A DNA stretch of 35,536 nucleotides from Bartonella birtlesii IBS 325 (GTDB lineage: Bacteria; Pseudomonadota; Alphaproteobacteria; Rhizobiales; Rhizobiaceae). The position numbers and the translations under genes are program-made. The stretch covers positions 190,762 to 226,297 of the forward strand of contig NZ_CM001557.1 in the NCBI RefSeq assembly GCF_000273375.1. The letters are read 5' to 3'. Numbering within the stretch: the stretch's first letter is position 1; every line of letters starts with the position of its first letter. This document shows positions 1 to 8,466 of this stretch, in pieces. The notes beneath the pieces were generated by a model. That model saw only the letters and a program-made list of their open reading frames with translations. It searched no databases and was not told the DNA's origin.

Positions 1-1
1 G

Positions 2-1825
2 GTCACACCTCCACAATGGTTTAAGCTAGAAAACCTCTCACAAAAACAAGATCCTAATGCCAATGGATATAAAGGTGATCGTATTTCTCCCACGCATGCA
101 CGGCAAAGCTTTGATAGCAAACGCCAATTTGAATTATCAATTGTACAAAAAAAGGGTGAGGAAAAAGTTATTAAAACACAACAGTTTGAATGGATCCGCA
201 TGGCTTTAGCCGAAGAGCGCCCACAACAATATAATTATCCCAAATTTGATTCTTTAAGCATGTTTGCTAGTGATTCGAAAATTCAAGCTGCCACATCACA
301 AGATTCTGGACATATTTCTGGACATATTTATGGAGCAAAGGTAGAAACCCAAATAACCCTACGCAATTATGATTTTATCATTGATCAAGTAAATTTTGAT
401 GATGCAGATATCCTAACAGATGATGAAGTACAACAAGAATTAAAAAAAGCTGGCTTCACTTTAGAAAAAAACGACGAACTCCTTTCGCTTCTTACCCTCA
501 TTGATCCTTTAAAATTAGATGATTTATCTTCACCCTCTCAATTTACAGATAGCCCAGAGGTTCGTATTGTTCAAGAAAATGTGACTATTTCCCCTCAAAG
601 TCGTCGCATTGACCTTGCGAAAAACTATGCAGAAGATATTCTTCCTATTCACAAAAAGCAAAAGATAGCCGATGCTTTCAAAGATACCAACTATACAAAG
701 CAACAAATTGAAAAGGTTGTAAACACTTTAACAAAATTGAATCATTCAGACAGTCTTAAAGAAGGGAGCCTTTTACGCATTGGTATTGTCACACAAGCTG
801 GAGAAGAAGATCATCTGGTACGGGTCAGTATTTATCAAGGCAAATATCACATTCTCACCATTGCCCTTAATGATAAAGGGCGATTTGTTGAAAGTGCAGA
901 GCCCACAATGTCCCAAGTGCTTCAAACAGCTTTTCAAAATGGTATTCCCCACTCTTATGTCAGTAGTGCACAATTACCAACAGCTTATGATGCACTCTAC
1001 ACGGCGCTGCTCAGTCATAATGTCTCACAATCTCTTTCTCAATATCTCATTCGTTTGCTTGCCACCAACATTGATATGAAAAACCGGATAACACCAACTG
1101 ATCAGTTGGAAATATTTTATGCCATCCCCCAACAAAGTGAAACAGCAAAAAACAACAAAGAAGGCAAAAAGAGCCCTAAAACACAAGGAATCCCCACAAA
1201 CATAGATCCTGAAATCCGTTATATCAGTGTCACTTTTGGCAATACAACCTATAAATATTACCGTTATCAATCAAAAGATGGAAGCGTCGATTACTACGAT
1301 GCACAAGGCAAAAGCTCTAAACCCTTTTTGCTCCGCAAACCCACACCCAATGGTGTTTTTGGCTCTCCCTTTGGACCACGCAAACACCCTATTTTAGGTT
1401 ACGTTCGCATGCATACAGGCGTTGATTGGGTTGCACCAAAAGGCTCGCCCATTATTGCTGTGGGAGATGGTATTGTCACAAGAATTGGCGTAACAGGCGG
1501 CTATGGAAACCATACGGAAATTCAACATAGCAATGGATATATCAGCAGCTATTCACATCAGAGCCGTTATGCACCAGATATCAAACTAGGTGCTAAAGTA
1601 CGTCAAGGACAAGTCATTGGCTATGTTGGAACAACAGGAATGGCAACCGGTCCACATTGTCATTTTGAAATCATTGTCAATGGTGTAAAAGTTGATCCTA
1701 TGCGCATTCGTATACCAAATGGTAAAGCTTTGAACAATCAAGAACTACAAACATTCCTAGAGGAAAAAAACAATATTGATTCTCTATTAAGCAGCCCACC
1801 AACCTCATCAGGAGATGCTTCTTAA
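2..1825 (+). CDS. M23 family murein metallopeptidase, 5' end outside the window
   Basis: Zinc endopeptidase expected to cut peptide cross-links of peptidoglycan in the periplasm. The frame is open from base 2 without a stop, so the gene starts upstream. The first in-window ATG is at 200, but the 66 codons before it (through TPPQWFKLEN) read as real protein. The catalytic LytM domain is at the C-terminus. Numbered from the ATG at 200, H405 and D409 (HTGVD) and H486-x-H488 (GPHCHFE) match the zinc-binding HxxxD and HxH motifs. The roughly 370 residues before it contain a poorly conserved region of the kind seen in larger alphaproteobacterial M23 proteins, probably with an OapA/LysM-like part. 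The catalytic residues are intact, so activity is expected. Whether a membrane anchor or signal peptide is present cannot be seen. The family assignment is firm; the cellular role (division or general remodelling) is inferred. Confidence 0.93.
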   Translation, partial: VTPPQWFKLENLSQKQDPNANGYKGDRISPTHARQSFDSKRQFELSIVQKKGEEKVIKTQQFEWIRMALAEERPQQYNYPKFDSLSMFASDSKIQAATSQDSGHISGHIYGAKVETQITLRNYDFIIDQVNFDDADILTDDEVQQELKKAGFTLEKNDELLSLLTLIDPLKLDDLSSPSQFTDSPEVRIVQENVTISPQSRRIDLAKNYAEDILPIHKKQKIADAFKDTNYTKQQIEKVVNTLTKLNHSDSLKEGSLLRIGIVTQAGEEDHLVRVSIYQGKYHILTIALNDKGRFVESAEPTMSQVLQTAFQNGIPHSYVSSAQLPTAYDALYTALLSHNVSQSLSQYLIRLLATNIDMKNRITPTDQLEIFYAIPQQSETAKNNKEGKKSPKTQGIPTNIDPEIRYISVTFGNTTYKYYRYQSKDGSVDYYDAQGKSSKPFLLRKPTPNGVFGSPFGPRKHPILGYVRMHTGVDWVAPKGSPIIAVGDGIVTRIGVTGGYGNHTEIQHSNGYISSYSHQSRYAPDIKLGAKVRQGQVIGYVGTTGMATGPHCHFEIIVNGVKVDPMRIRIPNGKALNNQELQTFLEEKNNIDSLLSSPPTSSGDAS

Positions 1826-2389
1826 ACCAACCTTTCAAAAGACACTTTTTTCAAGACTGCTCGGCTCAAAGCTTTTTCCCACATATGCCACCTCAAAAAA
1901 ACAGAAAAACAACTGCAAAGAGGCTGCTTGCATCCTAATCAAATTTCGCCACAAAAGAAAATTTGAAAAAACAAGCAAGCTGTGCATAAAAAGCATTAGC
2001 ATTCTAAAAAGAAACGATCATTTTATCAAAGTGCAGAGCAAAATTCTCTATATTAAAGCTTATAATAATCCTCCCAATTTTCATAAATCCCATGATTGAT
2101 GATCAATCAACCATTGGTTGATCATTTTTAAAATACACCTTACAAAAGTCATAAAGCTTTGTTTTTAATATTTTACATAATTTGTGGCAAGAAAGTTAGA
2201 GAGATCATTTGCACAATACTTCACTCATAAGCTGATCTCATTGTTCTCAAGTTCAACTTATCTTTTAGATCGATCATATCATCTAAAAAAGAGAAGTACA
2301 GTTCATGAAGAAATGAATTCAAATGCCTCTTATGATATTGCCCCTACAAAGTATTTCCTGGAATTATTTGAGTTTTGGATGAGAATTTT
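1826..2389. other. gene-free stretch with one inverted repeat
   Basis: About 560 bases between the M23 gene and the small secreted protein. Short open frames here have no family features and poor starts. The only structure seen is the inverted repeat at 2100-2130. The stretch may hold the promoter of the gene at 2390, but no confident -35/-10 pair was found. Confidence 0.6.
2100..2130 (+). terminator. AT-rich inverted repeat followed by T-run
   Basis: TGATCAA (2100-2106) pairs with TTGATCA (2118-2124) and is followed by ATTTTTA. A nested alternative pairs ATCAACC with GGTTGAT. The stem is weak and lies about 275 bases after the M23 stop, so it may be a terminator or an operator-like palindrome. 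Confidence 0.35.
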
Positions 2390-2953
2390 ATGAAAGACAA
2401 AAAGAGAATCATTACAGCGATTTCTTTGACCTTTATTTCTTTGACCATTGTTATTTGGTTAAAGCCTTATGCGTCTCATGCGCAAAGTTTTTTTGTAACA
2501 TACGAAACAAGACGAAGCTTTGTCGAAAAATTACCAAAGCCTAAACAAATTGCCTTTGATGATCGTTCAACGGATATATACATTGTTAATGAGCTTACCA
2601 ATCCGCCGACTTCTATGATCTTAATTGATAAAGCCATTGAGCGCGGACAATGGAAAACCAGTGAATATTGGGAAAACACTGGTCCCTCAAAGACAATTGC
2701 AGCTGGTTTTGTAGGAAAAGCGGCAACAACATCGAATGTTTGGCTTTTTGGATCTGGGGGATGGGTTAAATATAAAGTAAAAGATGATGGAACAATATTA
2801 ACATTCCGATGGTATAATCCCTATAGTGGTGCCAATGAATATTCCGTTACCTCAAGCAACAAAGACTATTTTTTTGAACGCATGGAAGGGGTGGGTGATA
2901 ATGCAAGAACAATTTGGTACGTAAAAAGAAAGACACCCCAAAATTATAATTAA
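2390..2953 (+). CDS. small secreted protein, aegerolysin-like (tentative)
   Basis: A 187-residue protein with a clear export signal: a basic start (KDKKR), a hydrophobic core at about residues 8-24 and a probable signal peptidase site after ASHA (residue 31). I chose ATG 2390 over the in-frame TTG at 2375 because the signal peptide begins there and a GGATGAG purine stretch lies just upstream. The mature part is rich in aromatic and beta-strand residues. Its sequence IYIVNE near 63, then RGQWKT near 85, a glycine-rich turn GSGGW (121-125) and RWYNPYSGANEY (140-151) resemble bacterial aegerolysin or cytolysin-like beta-sandwich proteins. That resemblance is from memory of the motif pattern, not a search. 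It sits next to a decayed secreted phosphoesterase and might have belonged to the same exported set. The gene is convincing; the fold is uncertain and no function is claimed. Confidence 0.7.
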   Translation: MKDKKRIITAISLTFISLTIVIWLKPYASHAQSFFVTYETRRSFVEKLPKPKQIAFDDRSTDIYIVNELTNPPTSMILIDKAIERGQWKTSEYWENTGPSKTIAAGFVGKAATTSNVWLFGSGGWVKYKVKDDGTILTFRWYNPYSGANEYSVTSSNKDYFFERMEGVGDNARTIWYVKRKTPQNYN

Positions 2954-2954
2954 T

Positions 2955-3680
2955 ATTGTCATAGCCGTCGATCTGTAACCATGGCGTTTAGATTCTGGTG
3001 ATCCTAGCACGTACAACAACAGAGAACCATGGCTTAAAGCAAATAGAAAAGTTGTAACGGCATTAGAATCCCACGCCGCTATATTTTATATTGTCAATGG
3101 CGATTTAATGGAGTTTGGTCGCCCCCAAACCTATCAAGATTATGCAGATGTCTACAAAAGCATGGTTTATCCTGTCTATGAAGGATTAGGTAACCACAAT
3201 TACTACAACAATCTTCATGATTGTATGATACCCACATCGAATCTTTCCAAAGATGCCTGTGCGGTAAATGCTGTGCAAAGAATGCTAAAAGAAATGAACA
3301 AATATAGCAGTTCTCTACCTGCATTCAATCAACACGTAATTTCTCGTCAGCTCCTCCACTCTGAAATAGCGCATCACTTTATAACTGGAAGTTTAAGTTA
3401 CTCATGGGATTATGGAGATATTCACTATGTACAGTTGCACAACTATCCAACTTATACTGCACATTTATCTGATGGTCATATGAAAGCAAGAATAACCAAA
3501 GCTTTGGGGTGGCTGAAAAAAGATTTAGCAGCAGCACATAAAAGAGGAAAAGTGACCATTCTCAATTTTCATGATGCACATCCCTATAGAGGAGATTACT
3601 ATCTCGTCCATGTGCAAAGAAAAAACCTTCATATCAAAGCTTATAATGGTAAAACAGGCACACTCATTTTGATTGAATGA
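2955..3680 (+). pseudogene. remnant of a secreted calcineurin-like metallophosphoesterase
   Basis: The reading frame through 3680 carries family signatures: NGDLMEFGR (around 3096-3122), GLGNHNYYNN (around 3186-3215), YSWDYGDIHYVQLHNYP (from about 3399) and NFHDAHP (around 3573). These match the metal-binding GD and GNH blocks of calcineurin-like phosphoesterases. The frame continues upstream of ATG 3108 as SGDPSTYNNREPW, but reaches a TAA at 2976-2978 inside DL-stop-PWRLDSGDP, where relatives have a D-P-Q-type metal-binding start. No signal peptide or start precedes it, because the neighbouring gene ends at 2953. The C-terminal GHxH motif is absent: NFHDAHP runs straight into YRGDYYLV, which suggests an internal deletion. 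A 190-residue product from ATG 3108 would lack several metal ligands. I call it a pseudogene; the deletion is inferred from memory of full-length relatives. Confidence 0.75.
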
Positions 3681-3787
3681 TTTAGGGCTCAATGGAGCAA
3701 ACAAGTCCCTTTCGAAAAATTGTAGTAAATTATAAAGGCGCTTTTGCTTTCAACCTCAACAAATAACATGGAATCTTAAGAACTCCT

Positions 3788-5215
3788 TTATGAGGGTTTT
3801 GTATCTTTTGCACCACCTGTATTGAGTTTTGGCAAAGGAATAACGATTTTTGTACCTCCTAAAGCAGAAGTTTGAAAAAGAGGTTTTTCACCAAATTGCA
3901 TACAAAGCTGTTCTACCACCAAACGACCAAGACCGGTTTTTTGCTTTAAAGTTTGGTTTTTCATGCCCACCCCATCATCTTCGACAATGAGCATCAATTG
4001 TCCATCTGGCTCGGGACCAAACGAGATATAAATATGACCAGTACGATGATCTGGAAAAGCATGTTTTAAAGAATTTGTCAGCAATTCACCAAGAATAATT
4101 CCAAGTGTTGTAGCATCCCTTGAAGACAAGCGACAATCTTTAAAATTCGTATGAATGGTGATATTTTCACGCAATTCAAAAGGGACAGCCAATTCAACAT
4201 CATGCACCACAGAGCTGAGAAACTCAGCTAAGAGGGTTGTTTCCATATCATCACTCAAGCGCAAACGACGATGTGCTGTGGAAATTGTTTGGATACGATC
4301 ACGCGCAGCTCCAAGCACAGAACGCACTTCTTCATTTTTGCTGCGATTTAATTGCAACCCCAGCAAAGAAGACACTGTACCAAGAGAATTGCCAATGCGG
4401 TGGCTTGCATCCTGTAACAACATTTCAACGCGTTGCCGTTCTTTTTCAGCATGATTGCGTGCATTTTCCAATTCTTGTGTCCGCTCTTTGACCCGTGCTT
4501 CAAGAGCAGCATTTTCGCTATGTAGCAGCAATTGATACATTTTTAAGGAGCGTATATCACGGCGAAAACGATTAATAACAAAATAGGCAGAAATAAAAGT
4601 ACTCACAACAGAAACAATCGCGGCCAATGTTAAAGCGGCCCGCATAAATGCTATTCCCTCGCGCTGTTTTTGTCGCACCACATCATCACCATTAATAAAG
4701 CTTGTCATTAATTGAGCTAAACGTGCCACGGGAATCTTGGAAACTTCTAAAGAATCAGCAGATTGAGAAGATTGATCAGGCAGTGCATCAAGAGCATGCA
4801 TATGGGCAGTCATAAAAACCTTGCGTGCTTCGACTTCCTTTTTAAAAGCCCTAAACCACTCATACCATTGCGGATGAGCATAAACAATAAGCTCTGTATA
4901 ATCGAGAATATCCTGGAGTTTTTGCATAGCATTTTCAAAATGTGCTTTATCTTCCGACTTTCGGGTTTTTGCGTAACTACGATCAGCAATAGCCATATCG
5001 ATTAAACTAATAAGCACCAAATCGGCTTGTTCGCGTAACTCCGAACTTGTATTTAACTGCGCAACTTCCCGATCAACGGCATTTGAGAGCAGCATAATAA
5101 AAGTAGAAGCCAAAAGAGTCATCACCAGAGAAACAATAATTGCCAGCCAACGCCAGCTTGAAATACTTGCATCAAAAGAAGGCTTTTGAAGAAGAAAATT
5201 CGTCTTTGTTGTCAT
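3788..5215 (-). CDS. membrane-bound HisKA_2-type sensor histidine kinase
   Basis: Probable input kinase for the adjacent stress-response module; it would phosphorylate the PhyR receiver. From ATG 5215 (475 residues) there are two membrane segments, at about 22-44 and 192-214. Between them is a periplasmic helical domain of roughly 150 residues (CHASE3-like). A short coiled coil (EARVKERTQELENA) follows. The dimerisation/phosphoacceptor box is DASHRIGNS with H272; then an N-box ELLTNSLKHAF (377-387) and an ATP-lid EDDGVGM (412-418). These are HisKA_2/HWE-type features that typify kinases of the general stress response. A GTG at 5248 would add 11 residues but lacks a ribosome binding site; GATGGAAA lies ahead of ATG 5215. 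It is encoded just downstream of ecfG in the same direction, separated by 225 bases. The signal sensed is unknown. Confidence 0.88.
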   Translation of the reverse strand: MTTKTNFLLQKPSFDASISSWRWLAIIVSLVMTLLASTFIMLLSNAVDREVAQLNTSSELREQADLVLISLIDMAIADRSYAKTRKSEDKAHFENAMQKLQDILDYTELIVYAHPQWYEWFRAFKKEVEARKVFMTAHMHALDALPDQSSQSADSLEVSKIPVARLAQLMTSFINGDDVVRQKQREGIAFMRAALTLAAIVSVVSTFISAYFVINRFRRDIRSLKMYQLLLHSENAALEARVKERTQELENARNHAEKERQRVEMLLQDASHRIGNSLGTVSSLLGLQLNRSKNEEVRSVLGAARDRIQTISTAHRRLRLSDDMETTLLAEFLSSVVHDVELAVPFELRENITIHTNFKDCRLSSRDATTLGIILGELLTNSLKHAFPDHRTGHIYISFGPEPDGQLMLIVEDDGVGMKNQTLKQKTGLGRLVVEQLCMQFGEKPLFQTSALGGTKIVIPLPKLNTGGAKDTKPS

Positions 5216-5401
5216 AGAATTTCCATCGGCGAACCTGAAAATCGTCACTTTTCAGCACAAAGGAAAGCACCCTTATGGAATCTAATGCAAAAAGCCCGCG
5301 AGAGAGTTTCACACAGACCTTCCTCATTTTCCCAAGGTTTACAGAGCAATTTTCTGAATTTCCTTAGATACTTGCTTTACTGTAATAGCTATAACGAGAA
5401 T

Positions 5402-5446
5402 AAAAAAAACAAGGCTATCAACCATAATTATTATACTTTTTTAGCC
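5402..5446 (-). terminator. possible terminator of the nepR-ecfG unit
   Basis: On the minus strand GGCTA (5446-5442, overlapping the ecfG stop codon) can pair with TAGCC (5417-5413), followed by TTG and eight T residues. The stem is only 5 bp and the loop is long, so it is a weak candidate. Confidence 0.35.
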
Positions 5447-5995
5447 GTTAAATGAACACAATGTACTTCCTGCCGAATAAGCATCTGGCCCGTAATCGGA
5501 CTCACCATTCACCTTGAGAAGTTCCTGTAAGCGATTACGCGCTCTACTCACACGGCTTTTAATTGTACCAACAGCACAATTACAAATAGCAGCAGCATCT
5601 TCATAAGAAAAACCTGATGCCCCAATAAGAATAATGGCTTCTCTTTGATCAGGGGAGAGCATATTTAAGGCTTTTTTGAAATCTTGCAAATCAAGCGATC
5701 CATATTGCGCAGGATGAACCGCGACATTTTGAGTAAACACTCCATCACTGTCCTGAATTTCTCTTCCTTTTTTGCGCATTTGGCTATAAAATTCATTGCG
5801 CAAAATTGTAAAAAGCCAAGCTTTGAGATTGGTGCCCATTTCAAAACTATCCTGCTTTGCCCACGCCTTCATAACGGTATCTTGAACCAAATCTTCTGCT
5901 TTATCATGCTTACCACTTAAAGAAAGTGCAAAAGCCCGTAAAGCCGGTAAAACCAGCAAGAGTTCCTGCTTAAATTTTTTTACGCACTCTGCCAT
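5441..5995 (-). CDS. ecfG: EcfG-type ECF sigma factor of the general stress response
   Basis: A 184-residue ECF sigma factor that directs RNA polymerase to stress-response promoters. Region 2 lies at about residues 13-78, with AEDLVQDTVMKAW (33-45) and a -10-recognition helix TNLKAWLFTILRNEFYSQMR. Region 4 lies at about 108-160, with LSPDQREAIILIG, then a helix-turn-helix (YEDAAAICNCAVGTIKSRVSRAR). Size and order fit the alphaproteobacterial EcfG family (called RpoE in some Bartonella annotations). The start is 6 bases after the nepR stop, so the two are almost certainly co-transcribed and translationally coupled. NepR is expected to hold it inactive until PhyR is phosphorylated. No defect is seen in this gene. 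Family knowledge: in Bartonella quintana this sigma factor has been linked to adaptation to the arthropod vector. Confidence 0.95.
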   Translation of the reverse strand: MAECVKKFKQELLLVLPALRAFALSLSGKHDKAEDLVQDTVMKAWAKQDSFEMGTNLKAWLFTILRNEFYSQMRKKGREIQDSDGVFTQNVAVHPAQYGSLDLQDFKKALNMLSPDQREAIILIGASGFSYEDAAAICNCAVGTIKSRVSRARNRLQELLKVNGESDYGPDAYSAGSTLCSFNG

Positions 5996-6001
5996 AAAGG
6001 T

Positions 6002-6205
6002 TCAAACCTTTTCCACATTTTTTAAAGCAAATTGCTCTGCGCGCTCCAGTCTGTCCAAAAGCTCCAACAAACGCCGTGGCAGTGTCTCTTCTTGAATTTC
6101 CATATAAAACTGACGTAATTTTCGTGCTATTTCACTATTAACGCCGAGAATGTCATCTCCAAACGTGAAGTGATTGGTAAGATTTTTTTCATCACGGTTG
6201 TTCAT
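6002..6205 (-). CDS. nepR: NepR anti-sigma factor
   Basis: A 67-residue cytoplasmic anti-sigma factor that binds EcfG and is captured by phosphorylated PhyR. The core at about residues 24-55 (IARKLRQFYMEIQEETLPRR, then LLELLDRLE) matches the two-helix NepR domain: an LR-x-FY helix, a short linker with LP, and an LLxLLxxL helix. The start ATG at 6205 is preceded by a strong ribosome binding site (AGGGGGAAAAAAATG). It is the first gene of the nepR-ecfG unit and diverges from phyR across 165 bases, the usual arrangement in Rhizobiales. Identification rests on motif, size and position and is strong. Confidence 0.93.
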   Translation of the reverse strand: MNNRDEKNLTNHFTFGDDILGVNSEIARKLRQFYMEIQEETLPRRLLELLDRLERAEQFALKNVEKV

Positions 6206-6282
6206 TTTTTTCCCCCTAATCCATATACTATAAGTAGCACCGAGAAGATTTTCGCTCTATGGTTGTAAATATAGTTGTATGT

Positions 6283-6313
6283 AAAAAGTTCCATACGAGA
6301 AAAGGAACTTTTT
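6283..6313. promoter_or_regulatory. inverted GGAAC motifs between nepR and phyR
   Basis: AAAAAGTTCC (6283-6292) and GGAACTTTTT (6304-6313) form a perfect 10-bp inverted repeat with an 11-base spacer. It places a GGAAC facing each divergent gene. GGAAC is the -35 core of EcfG-dependent promoters in alphaproteobacteria, so this looks like two back-to-back autoregulated promoters. A clear -10 (CGTT-like) at the usual 16-18 base spacing is not visible on either side, so the promoter call is inference. As a hairpin it could also act at the RNA level. Confidence 0.5.
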
Positions 6314-6370
6314 CATTGCTCAAAAATTTCAACCATCAAAGCACTTCAAAGGTCAAAGGAGTTATAAAAT

Positions 6371-7165
6371 ATGTCATTATCCACGCGCATCGCACCACAT
6401 CTTCCCTATCTTCGGCGTTTTGCCCGCTCTGTTACAGGCAGCCAATCTTCTGGCGATGCTTATGTTTCAGCAATGTTAGAAGCACTGATTACAGACATTT
6501 CGATTTTTCCGCAAAAATCCAGTGACCGGATTGGAACCTATTGGCTTTTTTGCCATCTTTTTGACCAAACCACACCCAATATCCCAGAACCGCTTCCATA
6601 ATTTGGTCTTGAACGAAAAACCAACGCGAAATTATCATATTTAACGCCACGTGCACGCCAAGCCTTTTTATTGATTGCCGTAGAAGGCTTTAATGAACAA
6701 GAAGCCCGTGAAATCATGTCTCTTGATGCAAAAGAGTTCCGCAAGCTTCTCAACCAAGCATCGACGGACATTTCTCAACAAATAGCCACGCAAGTTATGA
6801 TTATTGAAGACGAGCCCCTTATTGCGCTAGATATTGAGCAAATGGTAGAGAGTCTTGGCCATAAAGTAGTAGGGATAGCACGAACCCGTGATGAAGCTGT
6901 CATTTTGTACCATAAAGAAAAACCGCGACTAATTCTGGCTGATATCCAATTAGCCGATAACAGTTCGGGCATTGATGCAGTTAATGACATTTTGCAAAAT
7001 GACCATATACCTGTAATCTTTATCACGGCTTTCCCTGAAAGACTACTAACCGGCGAGCGCCCAGAGCCAACTTTTTTAGTCACCAAACCTTTTAATCCAG
7101 ATATGGTCAAAGCGCTTATTTCGCAGGCTTTATTCTTTCAAGAGAATGCTTCGAAAGCAGCTTAG
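6371..7165 (+). pseudogene. phyR: PhyR stress-response regulator split by an in-frame stop
   Basis: PhyR is the anti-anti-sigma response regulator of the general stress response: an N-terminal EcfG-like decoy domain binds NepR once the C-terminal receiver is phosphorylated. The frame 6371-7165 encodes the complete 264-codon architecture. Codons 1-76 are the sigma region-2-like part (MSLSTRIAPHLPYLRRFAR). Codon 77 (6599-6601) is TAA. The same frame then resumes with FGLERKTNAKLSYLTPRARQ, the region-4-like part, and the receiver from about codon 140. D147 lies in the acidic pocket, D191 (LADIQLAD) is the phospho-acceptor and K239 (VTKPF) the conserved lysine. No frameshift is involved; a single C-to-T change from CAA would produce the stop. 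A downstream fragment could start only at TTG 6671 or ATG 6716, neither with a good ribosome binding site. Options are recent nonsense mutation, readthrough or sequencing error. Confidence 0.88.
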
Positions 7166-7185
7166 CATAGAGTAACATCTCCACC

Positions 7186-8199
7186 ATGATCGTTACGCCT
7201 TTTCAAAAGCCACCGATGGATAAATCTCACTTAAGCGCTCTGATGCAAGCGATCCGTAGTGCTGATATTTGTGTTTTATATCAAACAACCAATTTGGTCT
7301 ATTTATGGGCAGAAAATTTGCCACAGCATTTGCATAACAAATGGCGTATGGGCTGTCGTGACAGTGATTTTTTTTCGCTTGATATTGCCGATAATATGGA
7401 AACCATTAAATTGCAGGTTTTAGCCACCGGCAAAATGCAAACCATCGAAGCACGCTTTGAAGATATGACCAAACAAGCGATTTGGTATAAATTTTCTATC
7501 GATTGTCATCATAATGATAATGGAGATATTATTGGTATTATCACCACAGGTGTTGATATTTCAGGGTTACGTCGGCGTGAACAAGTGTTAAAAATTCTTC
7601 TTCGAGAAGTAAGCCATCGTTCTAAAAATCTTCTTGCCATCATTCAAAGTATTGCCAGCCAAACGGCACGCTATACGGAATCGTTGCAGATTTTCTTGCG
7701 CAAATTTCAAGGCCGCCTCCATTCTCTTTCCCATTCTCAAGATCTCATTACCGATTCCGATTGGCGTGGAGCACAATTTCGCGAATTGGTTCAATCACAA
7801 GCTTTGGGTTACTTGTTAAAAGAAACAGAACATTTTTCGTTTGAAGGCGTAAATCCTTATCTTTTTCCCAATGCGGCTTTACATATTGGTTTGGCTTTTC
7901 ATGAACTCATTGTTAATTCTCTTTCTTTTGGTGCTCTCTCCCAAGAAAAAGGCAGAGTATTCGTACGCTGTGAAATCCACACAAACATCAATGGAAAAAT
8001 GCAACTACTCATCACTTGGAATGAACATTTTGAAGCAGGCACCATTCTCTCTCACGATCAAAAAGCCTGTTTTGGTAGTGCTGTGCTAGAAAAAATTGTT
8101 CCTGTCTCTGTCAATGGCTCGGCTTCTTTCACATTAACCGAAGAGGGAATTGTATATTGCTTATCTGTTCCCGATACCTACTTTGATATCTTTTTTTAA
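7186..8199 (+). CDS. soluble PAS/HWE-family histidine kinase
   Basis: A 337-residue cytoplasmic kinase lying 20 bases after phyR, so probably co-transcribed. An N-terminal PAS-like sensor (about 15-128) ends in the usual GIITTGVDIS strand. The HWE kinase core begins with LLREVSHRSKNLL; H144 is the phospho-acceptor. The N-box is HELIVNSLSFGA (239-250, N244), and W278-N279-E280 (ITWNE) is the WxE motif that gives HWE kinases their name. A G-box-like FGSAVLEKIVP segment follows. No membrane segment is seen, so it should sense an intracellular cue. It could phosphorylate PhyR, although some such kinases act with opposite sign in other species. ATG 7186 is taken as start; ATG 7216 is an alternative, and neither has a clear ribosome binding site. 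Confidence 0.88.
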   Translation: MIVTPFQKPPMDKSHLSALMQAIRSADICVLYQTTNLVYLWAENLPQHLHNKWRMGCRDSDFFSLDIADNMETIKLQVLATGKMQTIEARFEDMTKQAIWYKFSIDCHHNDNGDIIGIITTGVDISGLRRREQVLKILLREVSHRSKNLLAIIQSIASQTARYTESLQIFLRKFQGRLHSLSHSQDLITDSDWRGAQFRELVQSQALGYLLKETEHFSFEGVNPYLFPNAALHIGLAFHELIVNSLSFGALSQEKGRVFVRCEIHTNINGKMQLLITWNEHFEAGTILSHDQKACFGSAVLEKIVPVSVNGSASFTLTEEGIVYCLSVPDTYFDIFF

Positions 8200-8279
8200 A
8201 AAGTAGTTAAGAAAGAGCACAAAATAAAAAAGTAAAACAGGATATCCTCCAAGAATCTTTTCATCACCCACCCACCCCC

Positions 8280-8307
8280 ATGATATCACCTTCATGATAT
8301 CACCTTC
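8280..8307. repeat. 14-bp tandem duplication
   Basis: ATGATATCACCTTC occurs twice head to tail (8280-8293, 8294-8307), followed by a partial third copy (ATGAT). It lies in the non-coding gap between the HWE kinase and the next gene. No function is suggested beyond replication slippage. Confidence 0.85.
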
Positions 8308-8396
8308 ATGATTCAGCCTCCAAATATACCTAACAACTTTTGTTAAGACTCTAGCCCAACCAGCCCTTCTGGGAACTAAGCAACCTTTAAAAACGT

Positions 8397-8413
8397 TTAT
8401 TTATCATAAATAA
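8397..8413. promoter_or_regulatory. perfect palindrome upstream of a secreted protein
   Basis: TTATTTAT-C-ATAAATAA is a perfect 8-bp inverted repeat around one central base, 54 bases before the start of the gene at 8467. Its symmetry and position suit an operator, but AT-rich palindromes also arise by chance. Confidence 0.35.
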
Positions 8414-8466
8414 CGCCCTAAGGCTGACAAATGGAGCTCGTCAACCTTTTATTTGGAAGATTTTTT

